Shown here: positions 8,250-17,046 of the stretch, piece by piece | Numbering within the stretch: position 1 is the first letter of the stretch | Layout: each line of letters starts with the position of its first letter | Origin: CAWBRT01 sp963791145 | GTDB lineage: Bacteria > Acidobacteriota > Terriglobia > Terriglobales > Acidobacteriaceae | Reading direction: 5' to 3' | DNA: 64,000 nucleotides | Assembly: GCA_963791145.1 (NCBI GenBank) | Contig: CAWBRT010000010.1 | Coordinates: 124,001 to 188,000 of the forward strand | Program-made: the position numbers and the translations under genes | The notes under the pieces: model-generated | The model's input: the letters and a program-made list of their open reading frames with translations, nothing else | What the model was told of the DNA's origin: nothing | Databases searched by the model: none

Positions 8250-8786
8250 GGAGACCTCCAAGAGAGTACTGCGTGGGTACGACGCGGGATTTCGGTTCGC
8301 CGCCCGTAAACCCATCTAAAGTAAGGCCTTGAGAGATTACCTCCCGGTTATGACAAAACTAGCCCGCAGGGAACCGAGCGCGCGTTGGATAAAAAATGCA
8401 TCGGGTATATCGCGCATCGGGCACCTTTAAGCAAATTTCGTACCGGGACGCCAGATTTTGGACCTAATGCTAACAAAGATGCACGCAGGGTCTTAGCTGC
8501 AGTCAGTGTCGCAGGTCACTCGGTTAGATGGATTACGTCACAGCAGAGCGCTAGCAATCACAATGCCAAAAGAAAGGCTCAGCGGGAATTTGCGGCCCGC
8601 ATCGGCGAAGAAACTTCTCCATCGCAGCCGTGCAAGGGGGAAGTCCGATGTCGTGGTTATGGCCTTGAATCTGGAGCAATCACGCCGTTAATAATCGCAC
8701 TCGATTTGCCGGGACAATTAAAAAGGAGAAAGAACCGCTACGGAATTACTCCATGAACTTGCGGGTTAAGCCCAAAACGCCGAGGC
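8250..8786. other. Intergenic region upstream of the redox operon
   Basis: 537 bp, lower in GC than its neighbours. It must hold the promoter of the Flx-Hdr operon, but I see no convincing -35/-10 pair on the minus strand. A 123-codon open frame on the plus strand (8385-8756) starts at TTG, has no ribosome site and an unnatural composition; I do not call it. Confidence 0.4.
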
Positions 8787-9998
8787 CTAGAAGAACCACT
8801 CCAAACGAAACGCCGCCACTGCCCGGCTCAGGGTCTTGTTCCGCGTCTGCTGATAAATGATCGGAAGATTGGACAGCGCGCTGGAGACGGATGCCAGCAC
8901 GACCGCGGCGGCAGCCAGTGTGGGATCGACTTCCCCGCGGGAGCTCATGAGCGCGGCGCTGGCCGTGGTGCTGGCGCTGCTCACTAATCCGCCAATGAAG
9001 CTGACGATGAGAAACCCAAGCCGGCCGGTACGGCGCTCAGCCAGGCTGCTGGCTATCTGGATGGCGACGAAGATCGCTCCCATGGAGAACACGCGCCGCA
9101 GGGAGACGGGCGAAGAAATCTTCATTTCCTGCTCGGGTACCTGGTTCTTGCGGTGGCCGAACCAGGCAATCAGGGCGGCGGCCAGGGCCATCGCAAGCAG
9201 CGGCCACACCCCCCTGGCCGCGACCGCGGGAGCAAAGATCACGAGAATGGCAAGATTCCTGACGAACATTGCCGTACGCGTCAGCAGAATCAAGCCCAAA
9301 GGCAGGGATATGAACTGATCTCCGAGCGGCCGCGCCCAATGCGCCAGCTCGGCAACCGCCGCCGTGCTGTTCACCAGCCCGCCCAGCACCGCCCCGTAGT
9401 AGAGTCCGCGGTTGCTGTACAGCCGCAGCAGCACATAGTTCACAAACCCAATGGCCGCCAGCACTATGACCGTAATCCAGGCTTCGCGCGGGTTCAGCAA
9501 GCGCCACTTGTCGATGAACTGGTTCGGCAGCAGCGGATAAATCACCAGTCCTAAAAGCCCGATGAGGACCGCGCTGCGAATCTCCTGGGACGAAAGCCCG
9601 CCGGCGAAGCGGGTGAATTCCGCCTTCCAGGTCAGCAGCATGGTAACGATGATGGCAGAGGCCACGGGCGTGAACAGATGTCCCCGGCCGGTGAGAATGC
9701 CCAGGAAGCAGACGACAATCAGCGATACGGAGGTGGTGATCTCGGGAGCGCGGTCAGACAGGATGGCGCGCAAGTTCATGAAAATGACAAACAGCAGGCA
9801 GCCGATCACGGCCAGCAAAGCAAATTCGTTTCCCAGCAGCGAGCCCAGCATTCCCAGCAGCGAGGTCACGGCAAAGGTGCGCACTCCGACATCCTTGTGC
9901 GCCCACTCGCGCTCCAGGCCGACCAGCGACCCGACGCCCATCGCAACCACAATCTTGAGGGCAATTTCGGGTGGCGGAAATAGATGCTGCAGTTGCAT
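8787..9998 (-). CDS. MgtC/SapB-DUF4010 family membrane protein
   Basis: About 403 aa from the ATG at 9998 (an earlier in-frame ATG at 10073 adds 25 residues; neither has a strong ribosome site). The N-terminal 140 residues are an MgtC-like domain with VGLEREWAHKDVGVRTFAVTSLLG, and the C-terminal 250 are the DUF4010 membrane domain, with some ten to twelve transmembrane stretches altogether. MgtC-type proteins are linked to Mg or phosphate stress and ATP synthase control in pathogens; the function of this longer type is unknown. Convergent with nothing and divergent from the ptxD-like gene. Confidence 0.85.
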   Translation of the reverse strand: MQLQHLFPPPEIALKIVVAMGVGSLVGLEREWAHKDVGVRTFAVTSLLGMLGSLLGNEFALLAVIGCLLFVIFMNLRAILSDRAPEITTSVSLIVVCFLGILTGRGHLFTPVASAIIVTMLLTWKAEFTRFAGGLSSQEIRSAVLIGLLGLVIYPLLPNQFIDKWRLLNPREAWITVIVLAAIGFVNYVLLRLYSNRGLYYGAVLGGLVNSTAAVAELAHWARPLGDQFISLPLGLILLTRTAMFVRNLAILVIFAPAVAARGVWPLLAMALAAALIAWFGHRKNQVPEQEMKISSPVSLRRVFSMGAIFVAIQIASSLAERRTGRLGFLIVSFIGGLVSSASTTASAALMSSRGEVDPTLAAAAVVLASVSSALSNLPIIYQQTRNKTLSRAVAAFRLEWFF

Positions 9999-10193
9999 GC
10001 TGCAGACAATATTAGCTCGGTAAGCAGCGGCTTCCGCCAACAAAAAGAACTTGCCGCGAACCAAGGTAACCATAGCCCGTCAGCGCCAAACCCCACCCCG
10101 ATCAGGCAGCTGTTGCGTATGCCGGGATGGGAGCCTAAGCTATGCAGCGGTCAGCGGAACGCGCTGGCACTGCGCTTTCCGGGGTGAAGGCCG

Positions 10194-11204
10194 ATGAGCG
10201 ACCGTCCTAGGATCGTCATATCGAGCTGGGTGCATCGAGAGGTCATCGAGCTGCTCGCATCGTCGTGCGAGGTGGTCAGCAACGAGACGCGCGAGGCCCT
10301 GGCCCCGGATGAGCTTCTGCGGCGCTGCCGTGACGCCGATGGGCTGATCGCATTCATGCCCGAGCGCATCGACGCGGCATTCCTCGCCGAATGTCCGCGC
10401 CTCCGCATCATCGCCTGCGCCCTTAAGGGCTACGACAACTTCGATGTGGAAGCCTGCACCCGCCACGGAGTCTGGCTGACGATTGTCCCGGATCTGCTGA
10501 CGGAACCGGCGGCGGAGTTGGCCGTCGGCCTGATGATCGCTTTGGCCCGCAACATCATTCCCGGCGACCGGCTGATGCGCCTGGGCTGCTTCCGCGGCTG
10601 GCGTCCGGTGCTCTACGGGAAGAGCCTTGACGGCAGCACCGTGGGACTCGTAGGCGCCGGCGCCATCGGCAGGTCGATTGCCCGGCACCTGGCGGGATTC
10701 CGCGCAACTCTGCTGTACGTCGACAAGACTCCCCTCCCGCCTGCCAAGGAGATCGAGCTCCGGTTGCACCGCGCGCAAATTGACGACCTGCTGCGGCACA
10801 GCGATTTCGTCCTGCTATGCCTTCCCCTCACGCTGGAAACACGGCACATGGTCGATAAGGATTTCCTGGCGCGCCTGAAGCCCCGAGCATTTCTGATTAA
10901 CGTTGCACGGGGATCGCTAGTGGACGAAGCCGCAGTGGCAGAGGCGCTGTACAAGGGACAACTGGGCGGCTACGCAGCCGATGTCTTCGCCATGGAAGAC
11001 TGGGCGCTGGCGGACAGGCCAGAAGCGGTGCCGGAAGCGCTCCGCACGGCCGTCGGCTCAACGCTCTTCACGCCCCATCTCGGGTCGGCAGTCGACAGCA
11101 TCCGCCGCGAGATTGCGCTGGAGGCCGCTACCAGTGTCCTGGAGTGCCTGCGGGGCCAGATACCTTCGGGAGCGGTCAATTCGGCAACCAAGCGCCAGCG
11201 CTAG
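10194..11204 (+). CDS. ptxD: Phosphite (phosphonate) dehydrogenase, PtxD-type D-2-hydroxyacid dehydrogenase
   Basis: 336 aa, NAD-dependent D-2-hydroxyacid dehydrogenase fold with GxGxxG (GLVGAGAIG, 151-159). It resembles characterised phosphite dehydrogenase far more than generic family members: CALKGYDNFDVEACT, VWLTIVPDLLT, GQLGGYAADV and MEDWALADRP are near-identical to PtxD from memory. The PtxD active-site set is all here with a constant +2/+3 offset: M55, K78, W136, Y141, R239, E268, H295 and R304. PtxD oxidises phosphite to phosphate with NAD+. ATG at 10194 follows GGGGTGAAGG. No ptxABC transporter adjoins it, so uptake must be elsewhere (or by the ABC importer at 18-22 kb, speculative). 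Confidence 0.85.
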   Translation: MSDRPRIVISSWVHREVIELLASSCEVVSNETREALAPDELLRRCRDADGLIAFMPERIDAAFLAECPRLRIIACALKGYDNFDVEACTRHGVWLTIVPDLLTEPAAELAVGLMIALARNIIPGDRLMRLGCFRGWRPVLYGKSLDGSTVGLVGAGAIGRSIARHLAGFRATLLYVDKTPLPPAKEIELRLHRAQIDDLLRHSDFVLLCLPLTLETRHMVDKDFLARLKPRAFLINVARGSLVDEAAVAEALYKGQLGGYAADVFAMEDWALADRPEAVPEALRTAVGSTLFTPHLGSAVDSIRREIALEAATSVLECLRGQIPSGAVNSATKRQR

Positions 11205-11241
11205 GCCGGGAGTCTGACCACCGACAATCTCCGCCGGGCGG

Positions 11242-11976
11242 TTACAACGAGATCGTCATCCCATCCTGCGCCAATTCATAACGGCTTTCCGCTGCGCGCG
11301 CGAGCATCTCCGGACCCATATGCGTCAGAACTACACGCTTGGCTCCGACTTCGGGCAGATGCCGGGCCAGCGTTCGGTAATCGAGATGAAACTTCACTGG
11401 CTTGTCGAAGAAATAGGATTCCACGATGAAAAGGTCTGCTCCCTGGGCGGCCTCGCGCAAGCTCTCCACCCATTCGGTATCGCCGGAATAGCACAGCGTC
11501 TTTCCCTCAAAAAGAATGCGCAGCGCCAAAGCCGGACCGCCGCAGGCATGCCTTACCTCATAAGGGATGACTCCGATTCCCTCGACCTTCTGCGCTACCC
11601 GTGCCTCAAGCTCGACATAGTCAATGGCGAAATTACGCTCTATCTTGGACGAGCCCGGAAAGAGAACTTCCATCGCGGCCATCAGCCGGTCGCGAACGCC
11701 GGACGGCCCCACGATGGTGAGCGGAGCAGTGCGGCGGCTGACCAGTTGCGCGTCGAGGATGAAGAACGGCAGCCCGCCGAAGTGATCGCCGTGAAGATGA
11801 CTAATAAATATAGTGCGGACCGTATTCGGATCGACGCCGAATTTGCGCAAGGCGATCATCGACGACGCGCCGCAATCGATCAGAAACGCATCGGCCGTGC
11901 CGCGCACGTAGAGACAGGTATGGAAGCGTCCACCGCTGCCGAAAGCGTCGCCTGATCCCAGAAATTGTACGTCCAT
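11242..11976 (-). CDS. Metallo-beta-lactamase-fold hydrolase (AtsA/ElaC type)
   Basis: 244 aa from the ATG at 11976 (GAGG upstream; a longer frame adds an Arg-rich non-conserved tail). Metal motif SHLHGDHFGG (about 75-84), further ligands in EVRHACGG, CYSGDTEW and VLTHMGPEM. Closest in pattern to RNase Z-like/AtsA hydrolases, but it lacks the long exosite arm of true RNase Z. Substrate unknown. It ends 37 bp from the ptxD-like stop, facing it. Confidence 0.85.
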   Translation of the reverse strand: MDVQFLGSGDAFGSGGRFHTCLYVRGTADAFLIDCGASSMIALRKFGVDPNTVRTIFISHLHGDHFGGLPFFILDAQLVSRRTAPLTIVGPSGVRDRLMAAMEVLFPGSSKIERNFAIDYVELEARVAQKVEGIGVIPYEVRHACGGPALALRILFEGKTLCYSGDTEWVESLREAAQGADLFIVESYFFDKPVKFHLDYRTLARHLPEVGAKRVVLTHMGPEMLARAAESRYELAQDGMTISL

Positions 11977-12076
11977 TGGAAACCTCGCCGGGCGGCAGAG
12001 CCGCCTCCTATGCGCAGTCAAACAGCGACGCACTGGCTTAGAGCAGAAATAAGTAGGTGTATCCCTATGAGAGGAG

Positions 12077-12230
12077 CGTCATCCCGGCCGAAGCGAAGCC
12101 GGGGTCCCCAACAATGGCCGTTTTTGCCATTGTTGGGGTGGAGGAGCGGAGTGGAGGGATCTTGTGCTTGTTAGCAAAACACAAGATTCCTCGACTCGCG
12201 CCCTAAATCGGCGCTCGCTCGGAATGACGT
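12077..12230. repeat. Dispersed repeat with terminal GCGTCAT/ATGACG inverted ends and two hairpins
   Basis: Begins GCGTCATCCCGG and ends CGGAATGACGT, so the ends are imperfect inverted repeats. Inside lies a perfect 13-bp stem (12106-12118 with 12126-12138, loop CGTTTTT) and a second hairpin CTTGTG...CACAAG (about 12161-12185). The GAGCGAAGC-like and GGGGTCCCC sub-motifs recur elsewhere in the window (20.1, 31.5, 34.1 and 36.3 kb). No gene. Confidence 0.6.
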
Positions 12231-12461
12231 TCATCTCTTTTGGGATACAGCACCTCTGGTTTCGCTCCGGCGGTTGCAAGCACAGGCAGCCGCCGGCGAG
12301 AAAACAATGTAGCACGTGCACACCTTACGCGCTAACGCGCGGCGGCCGTGGTTACGAGAGTCAACCGGATTAGACGCGGTCCGGCGCCGCGGGGGCTTCG
12401 CCGCGACTCGAAGAGCTGCAGGTTGCCCAGTAAGCGGCGGCGCACTCTGATTTATAGTAGC

Positions 12462-12732
12462 TAGAGCCTGTCATTGACTTATAGGACGGATAGCGTTGCG
12501 AGCGAAAATCGGTCCAGACGAGGCGGAGTCCGAGGGGCATGGTGATTCCATGTTCGAGGACGACAACGAAGTCTGGGCCGATTTGCGCCGCAACCCTGCG
12601 GGACGGGGCGGATTTTCCCGATCGCAGTGTCGCTCGTCGCTAAAATACTTCAGTATTTGCCGCTCCTCGCTCCTCGCGCTCGAAAAAATCCGCTCCCGTC
12701 GCTGCCGCCCTATAAGTCAATGACAGGCTCTA
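12462..12732. mobile_element. MITE-like element, 271 bp with perfect 24-bp terminal inverted repeats (TA ends)
   Basis: The left end, TAGAGCCTGTCATTGACT then TATAGG, is repeated exactly in inverted orientation at 12709-12732. The outermost TA on each side could be a target duplication, as for IS630/Tc1-mariner relatives, leaving 22-bp repeats. The 220-bp interior is GC-rich with runs of CGCTCCTCGC and has no convincing gene (one unbroken 75-codon frame has no ribosome site or family). It lies 41 bp upstream of the GNAT gene and may contribute to its promoter. Confidence 0.8.
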
Positions 12733-12773
12733 ATTCCCAGCGGGAATATCCTACCGGGGAGGAAGGCGAGCAG

Positions 12774-13355
12774 ATGAGTTGCGTGATTCGGGACTCGCGT
12801 GAAGACGACCTGGTGCAGGTCCACTCGATCTACAGCCACCACGTGCTCCATGGCACCGCCTCTTTCGAGGAGGAGCCGCCTTCGGTAGAGGAACTGACCC
12901 GGCGCCGCGCGGATGTTCTTGCCCGCGGCCTGCCTTATCTCGTCGCCGAGATGGACCACCGGGTTGTTGGTTATAGCTACGCTGCACCCTATCGCTCCCG
13001 CCCCGCTTATCGCTTTACGCTGGAGAATTCGGTCTACGTCGATCATCGTCTGAGCCGCCGTGGCATCGGACGAAAGCTGCTCTCCGAGCTGATTGCTCGC
13101 TGCGAAGCGGGCCAGTGGCGCCAGATGGTCGCTGTGATCGGAGATACCAACAATACCTCTTCCATCGCCTTACACCAGCAAGCCGGGTTTCGTGTTGTCG
13201 GGACTTTACGATCTGTCGGCTTCAAGTTCGGACGCTGGCTCGACAGCGTACTGATGCAGCGCGCCCTGGGCGCCGGTGACGGCACATCGCCGGCCGATAC
13301 AGTCCGCGATCAGAGAACAGCTCACGGAAGCGGCGGGGCTGGACCACGTGGCTGA
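12774..13355 (+). CDS. GNAT N-acetyltransferase, phosphinothricin/MnaT (YncA) type
   Basis: 193 aa from the ATG at 12774, which has GGGGAGGAAGGCGAGC in front; the same frame is open further upstream only because it runs through the MITE. The core follows the Pat/Bar/YncA group: FEEEPPS, GYSYAAPYRSRPAYR, ENSVYVD, acetyl-CoA loop RRGIGRKLL (about 103-111), HQQAGFRVVGTLRSVGFKFGRW. Likely acetylates a small amine (methionine sulfone, phosphinothricin-like). The last 30 residues are low-complexity and overlap the MFS gene by 8 bp. Confidence 0.88.
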   Translation: MSCVIRDSREDDLVQVHSIYSHHVLHGTASFEEEPPSVEELTRRRADVLARGLPYLVAEMDHRVVGYSYAAPYRSRPAYRFTLENSVYVDHRLSRRGIGRKLLSELIARCEAGQWRQMVAVIGDTNNTSSIALHQQAGFRVVGTLRSVGFKFGRWLDSVLMQRALGAGDGTSPADTVRDQRTAHGSGGAGPRG

Positions 13356-14565
13356 AGATCACGCAGCTCCGCCCTCTTCCAGATCCAAGGCTGTGGTTGT
13401 CAGCGCGCTTGGCACATCCCAGACCCTGGCATGGGCGTCGACCTACTATCTGCCGGCAATTCTCGCCGATTCCATCAGCGCCGGAACAGGGGTGCCGCGT
13501 GTTTGGGTATTTGCCGCATTTGCGGCATCGCTGTTGATCGTTGCCCTTTGCGGACCTGCCGTGGGACGAATCATCGACCGCCACGGCGGACGGGGCGTGC
13601 TGACGGTGTCGAGCTTCGTGCTGGCCGCCGGGCTGTTCATGCTGGGAGCCGCAATCGGCCCGCTCAGCTTGTTTGCGGCCTGGGCGGTGCTCGGTGCCGG
13701 AATGGCGCTGGGACTCTATGACGCGGCTTTCGCCACTTTGACAACTCTCTATGGGCGCGAAGCCGGAGGCCCAATCACGGGCATCACGCTCTTCGCCGGC
13801 TTTGCTTCGACGATAGGCTGGCCGCTCTCCTCGTTTCTGAACAACAGCCTCGGCTGGCGTGAGACCTGCTTTATCTGGGCGGCGCTGAACCTTGTAATCG
13901 GCACTCCCCTCAATCGTTTTTTGTTGCCGCTTCCCCGGCATCTTGCGCATCTGCGGCAGCAGCCGCAAGTTCGGGTGGGCTGGAAACCGTACAAGGAAAT
14001 GATTATTCTTGCCTATTCCTTTGCGGCCACGTGGTTCGTCACCGGTGCCATGGCAGCGCACCTGCCGCGGCTGCTGGAGCGGGTGGGAGCAACGCCGTTC
14101 CAGGCCATTGCCGCCGCTGCCCTGGTAGGCCCGGCGCAGGTGGCGGCGCGGCTGGTTGAATTCTTCGTTCTGAGGCGAGGGCATCCTCTGATCTCCGCCC
14201 GCCTCGCTTCCCTGCTTTTTCCCCTCGGCGCCGGCGTTTTGGCGGTGGTTGGCCCCGGTGCGGGAGCTATCTTCGCCATCCTTTACGGCGCCGGGAACGG
14301 GCTGCTGACGATCGCCCGCGGTACTGTGCCGCTGGCCGTCTTCGGCCCACAAGGCTACGGTGCGCGTCTCGGACTGCTTGGCGCTCCCGCCCGCGCCGCA
14401 CAAGCGCTTGCTCCGCTGGCATTCGGCCTGCTGCTCGACCGCATGGGCGCCTTAGTGATCTTTGTCGCTGCCGGACTTTACCTGTCTGCCCTGGCTGGTC
14501 TTTTCTGCGTGCGCGCGACCCATGCACCGCAGGACGAGACGATTGAAAACAGTGCAAGTGGGTGA
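13348..14565 (+). CDS. MFS transporter
   Basis: About 405 aa from a GTG at 13348 that overlaps the acetyltransferase stop (an upstream in-frame GTG at 13276 would overlap it by 80 bp). Twelve hydrophobic segments; the first loop has GRIIDRHGGR, the MFS motif A. Probably co-transcribed with the acetyltransferase, which would fit a detoxification or drug export pair (inference). Substrate not predictable. Confidence 0.85.
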   Translation: MAEDHAAPPSSRSKAVVVSALGTSQTLAWASTYYLPAILADSISAGTGVPRVWVFAAFAASLLIVALCGPAVGRIIDRHGGRGVLTVSSFVLAAGLFMLGAAIGPLSLFAAWAVLGAGMALGLYDAAFATLTTLYGREAGGPITGITLFAGFASTIGWPLSSFLNNSLGWRETCFIWAALNLVIGTPLNRFLLPLPRHLAHLRQQPQVRVGWKPYKEMIILAYSFAATWFVTGAMAAHLPRLLERVGATPFQAIAAAALVGPAQVAARLVEFFVLRRGHPLISARLASLLFPLGAGVLAVVGPGAGAIFAILYGAGNGLLTIARGTVPLAVFGPQGYGARLGLLGAPARAAQALAPLAFGLLLDRMGALVIFVAAGLYLSALAGLFCVRATHAPQDETIENSASG

Positions 14566-14698
14566 CCTCAGCGAGCTAATCTCCAGGATTGGATCACCGG
14601 ATGACGTTCCTTATACTGGATACACCACCCGGAAATCGCTCTAGATTATTCACAAGTAGATGCGCTTCGCCGAGAAGCACAGAGCCATAAGCTACGAA

Positions 14699-15514
14699 TC
14701 ACGCTCCGGTGGCGATTCCGTCGCTTTCGCGCAGCCGCTCGGTCAGCTCCGCCAGGTCGCGGCAGACGTAATTGGGCTGGATGGAAGAATCCTTCAGGTC
14801 TTCCGCCTTGGTTTCTCCGCTCAAGACCAGGACGGTGCGGATGCCGGCGTTGAAGCCGGTGGCCATGTCGGTGTAGAGACGGTCGCCGACGATCGCCAGT
14901 TGCTCCGGCCGGTAGCTCTTCTTGCGCAGGATCATGTCGATGATCTCGCGGTTCGGCTTGCCGATCACCTTGGGCTTTACGCCGGTCGAGGCCGTAATCA
15001 GGGCCGTCATGGCGCCGCAATCGGGAATGTATCCGGTCTCGGTCGGGCAGTTGAAATCCGGATGGGTGGCGATAAACGGCACGCCGCGGCGAATCCAGTC
15101 GCAGGCCGCAACCAGCTTGGCGTAGGTCAGCGTCTGGTCAAAGCCGAGCACCACGAAATCGGGCGACTCCGTAGTAAGCGTAAATCCTTCACGCGTGAAC
15201 TCCTCCTCCAGCTCCCGAGTGCCGAGCAGGCAGATGCGGGCCTTCGGCTTGAGAGTATTGATATAGAAGGCTGTCGCTTCGCCGGAGGTAAGAATGCTTT
15301 CCGGGCCGCAGGCGATACCCAGCTTCGTCAGCTTGTTCGAGTAGTATGCGGCGTGACGCGAGGAATTATTCGTGACGAACAGGAAGTCGCGCCCGCTGCG
15401 GCGCAGGTATTCGAAAAACTCGAGCGCACCCGGCAGTAACCGGCTGCCGAGATAGACGGTGCCGTCCATGTCGAGCACGAAGCATCGGGCGTTGCCAATG
15501 TTGTCAGCCGGCAT
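14699..15514 (-). CDS. HAD-IIA phosphatase (NagD / phosphoglycolate-glycerol-3-phosphate phosphatase type)
   Basis: 271 aa with strong site AGGAGAGCGC before the ATG. Motif I DMDGTVYLG (about 15-23), motif II FVTNNSS, C2-type cap, motif III GKPNREIID and motif IV VGDRLYTDMATG: a complete HAD-IIA set. Family members hydrolyse p-nitrophenyl phosphate, phosphoglycolate, glycerol-3-phosphate or nucleotides. Upstream in the same direction lie an ABC importer and GlpP, separated only by two insertion sequences, so it may once have been the last gene of that operon (inference). Confidence 0.87.
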   Translation of the reverse strand: MPADNIGNARCFVLDMDGTVYLGSRLLPGALEFFEYLRRSGRDFLFVTNNSSRHAAYYSNKLTKLGIACGPESILTSGEATAFYINTLKPKARICLLGTRELEEEFTREGFTLTTESPDFVVLGFDQTLTYAKLVAACDWIRRGVPFIATHPDFNCPTETGYIPDCGAMTALITASTGVKPKVIGKPNREIIDMILRKKSYRPEQLAIVGDRLYTDMATGFNAGIRTVLVLSGETKAEDLKDSSIQPNYVCRDLAELTERLRESDGIATGA

Positions 15515-15609
15515 GCGCTCTCCTGGCGCGCTCTATTCGTCGGGTTGTTTTGTGACTCTTGTATTCAGGTAGAAGCACCGGGCTTAGCGGTGAATAGAAG
15601 CCAAAAGGC

Positions 15610-16990
15610 TGCGGGGGCTTTAGTGTCTGCGTGAGAACGTCGCACAACTCCCGGTTATAAGCATTCTCGTTTCGCCTTTCGTATCCGGCATCCATGCGGG
15701 GGCTCGGGAGCGTGTAAAGCTGTGCTCAGTCCGGCTGCACGGCGTACAAGCGGGTCAGATTGTAGGCCAGACTTGCCAGCGTGAGTTCGATGGCTACCTT
15801 CGGCTGGCCCCGCAAACGGAACTGTCGCATCCCGCGTTGCTCTTTCAGCACTCCCCATACCGGTTCAACGATCGCTTTACGCCGGCCGTAGACCGCCCGC
15901 CCCGCTGGACTTCGCAGTTTCTGGCGCATGCGGCGATGGGCGGCGGCGCGGGTTCTGCCCTTACACCGCTTCCCCAAGTTCAGCGCCCGTGCCAGATTCG
16001 AATCCGGAACATAGGCGTCCAGCTTAGCCCGCTCCAGTTGCTTCAGGTTCTCCACCGAAAAATACCCGCTATCGGCCACCACTTGCTCCGGCAGCGAACC
16101 GCAGCCCCGCTTCACTTCCGCCAACATCGGCAGCAACGAGTCGTTATCCGCGGCGTTCTGCGTTACCCGCTGCGCCACGATGAAGTGATCATCGCTGACG
16201 GCAATTTCCCCCGTATAGCCCAACTCGAAGTGCCCACCCCGCTGCCGCAGAAAACGCGCCTCCGCATCGCTGCGCGACAGCTTCTTCAGCCCGCTCTTGC
16301 GCAGCCGTTCCAGCCGCTGCGGCATCTCCGCCAACTTCTGCTCGGCTCTCTCCAGCGCCACCTTCAGCCCGGTCGGTTCCGAGTCGTCTCCATCACACGC
16401 CTTTTGCCAGCGTCGCACCTGCCGCCGCAACTTCGCCCGCTCCTCCCGCAGCTTCTGCTCAAAGTCCACCCGGTCGCGGCAAGCATTGGCCTTGATCCGC
16501 GTCGAGTCAATCGCCACCCGTCCCAGCTTGCCTAAGCCCAGCTTCCGCGCCATCTCCAGCACCTGCGTAAAGGCGTCGTTGAGCGCCCGCCCGTGCCGCC
16601 GCCGAAACGCACTCAGCGCCCAGTTATCCACCCGCTCTCCCGCCGCCAAGTAGCGGAACCCCAGATCCTCCAGCAGCCGCTGTTCGATCCGCCGCGCACT
16701 GGTCATGCCCAGTGCATACCCATACAGCCACACACTCAGCATCAGCGCCGGATGGTATAGGCTTCCACCTTCTTCGCTGTACTCCTGCGCAAAACCGCTC
16801 AGATTCAACCGGCCCACCATTTTGCGAACAAAAAAGCAAAGGTGATCGGCTCCCAACTCGTCCTTTACGCTCGGCGGCAGCAAGTACGCTTGATCAGGGT
16901 TGTAGGGTAGAAATCGTGACATACCTCCTTGTGCCCCATCTTTCCTGTGGAAAACAAGTCAGTTCTCACGCACACACTGAAGCCCCTGCA
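15610..16990 (-). mobile_element. IS1182-type insertion sequence
   Basis: 1381 bp bounded by 29-bp inverted repeats with three mismatches (15610-15638 and 16962-16990; inner part TGCGTGAGAAC in both). Contains one transposase gene. No clear target duplication was found. Confidence 0.82.
15726..16922 (-). CDS. IS1182-family transposase
   Basis: 398 aa. N-terminal DUF772 domain (DHLCFFVRKMVGRLNLSGF, LMLSVWLYGYALGMTSAR), DDE motifs in VAIDSTRIKAN, VADSGYF and, for the final E, AIVEPVWGVLKEQRG, with an internal coiled coil at about 150-210. The reading frame is complete, so the element may be active. Confidence 0.92.
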   Translation of the reverse strand: MSRFLPYNPDQAYLLPPSVKDELGADHLCFFVRKMVGRLNLSGFAQEYSEEGGSLYHPALMLSVWLYGYALGMTSARRIEQRLLEDLGFRYLAAGERVDNWALSAFRRRHGRALNDAFTQVLEMARKLGLGKLGRVAIDSTRIKANACRDRVDFEQKLREERAKLRRQVRRWQKACDGDDSEPTGLKVALERAEQKLAEMPQRLERLRKSGLKKLSRSDAEARFLRQRGGHFELGYTGEIAVSDDHFIVAQRVTQNAADNDSLLPMLAEVKRGCGSLPEQVVADSGYFSVENLKQLERAKLDAYVPDSNLARALNLGKRCKGRTRAAAHRRMRQKLRSPAGRAVYGRRKAIVEPVWGVLKEQRGMRQFRLRGQPKVAIELTLASLAYNLTRLYAVQPD

Positions 16991-17046
16991 CTATAAGGGC
17001 AGCGGCTAAAGCCGTCGCGTTTCGTTCTCAATGTCGCCGGGCTAAA

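Noticed and set aside
8385..8756. 123-codon plus-strand frame upstream of the redox operon
   Set aside because: TTG start without ribosome site, no recognisable domain, unnatural composition.
12627..12773. N-terminal extension of the acetyltransferase through the MITE
   Set aside because: The extension translates mobile-element DNA; a strong ribosome site marks the ATG at 12774.
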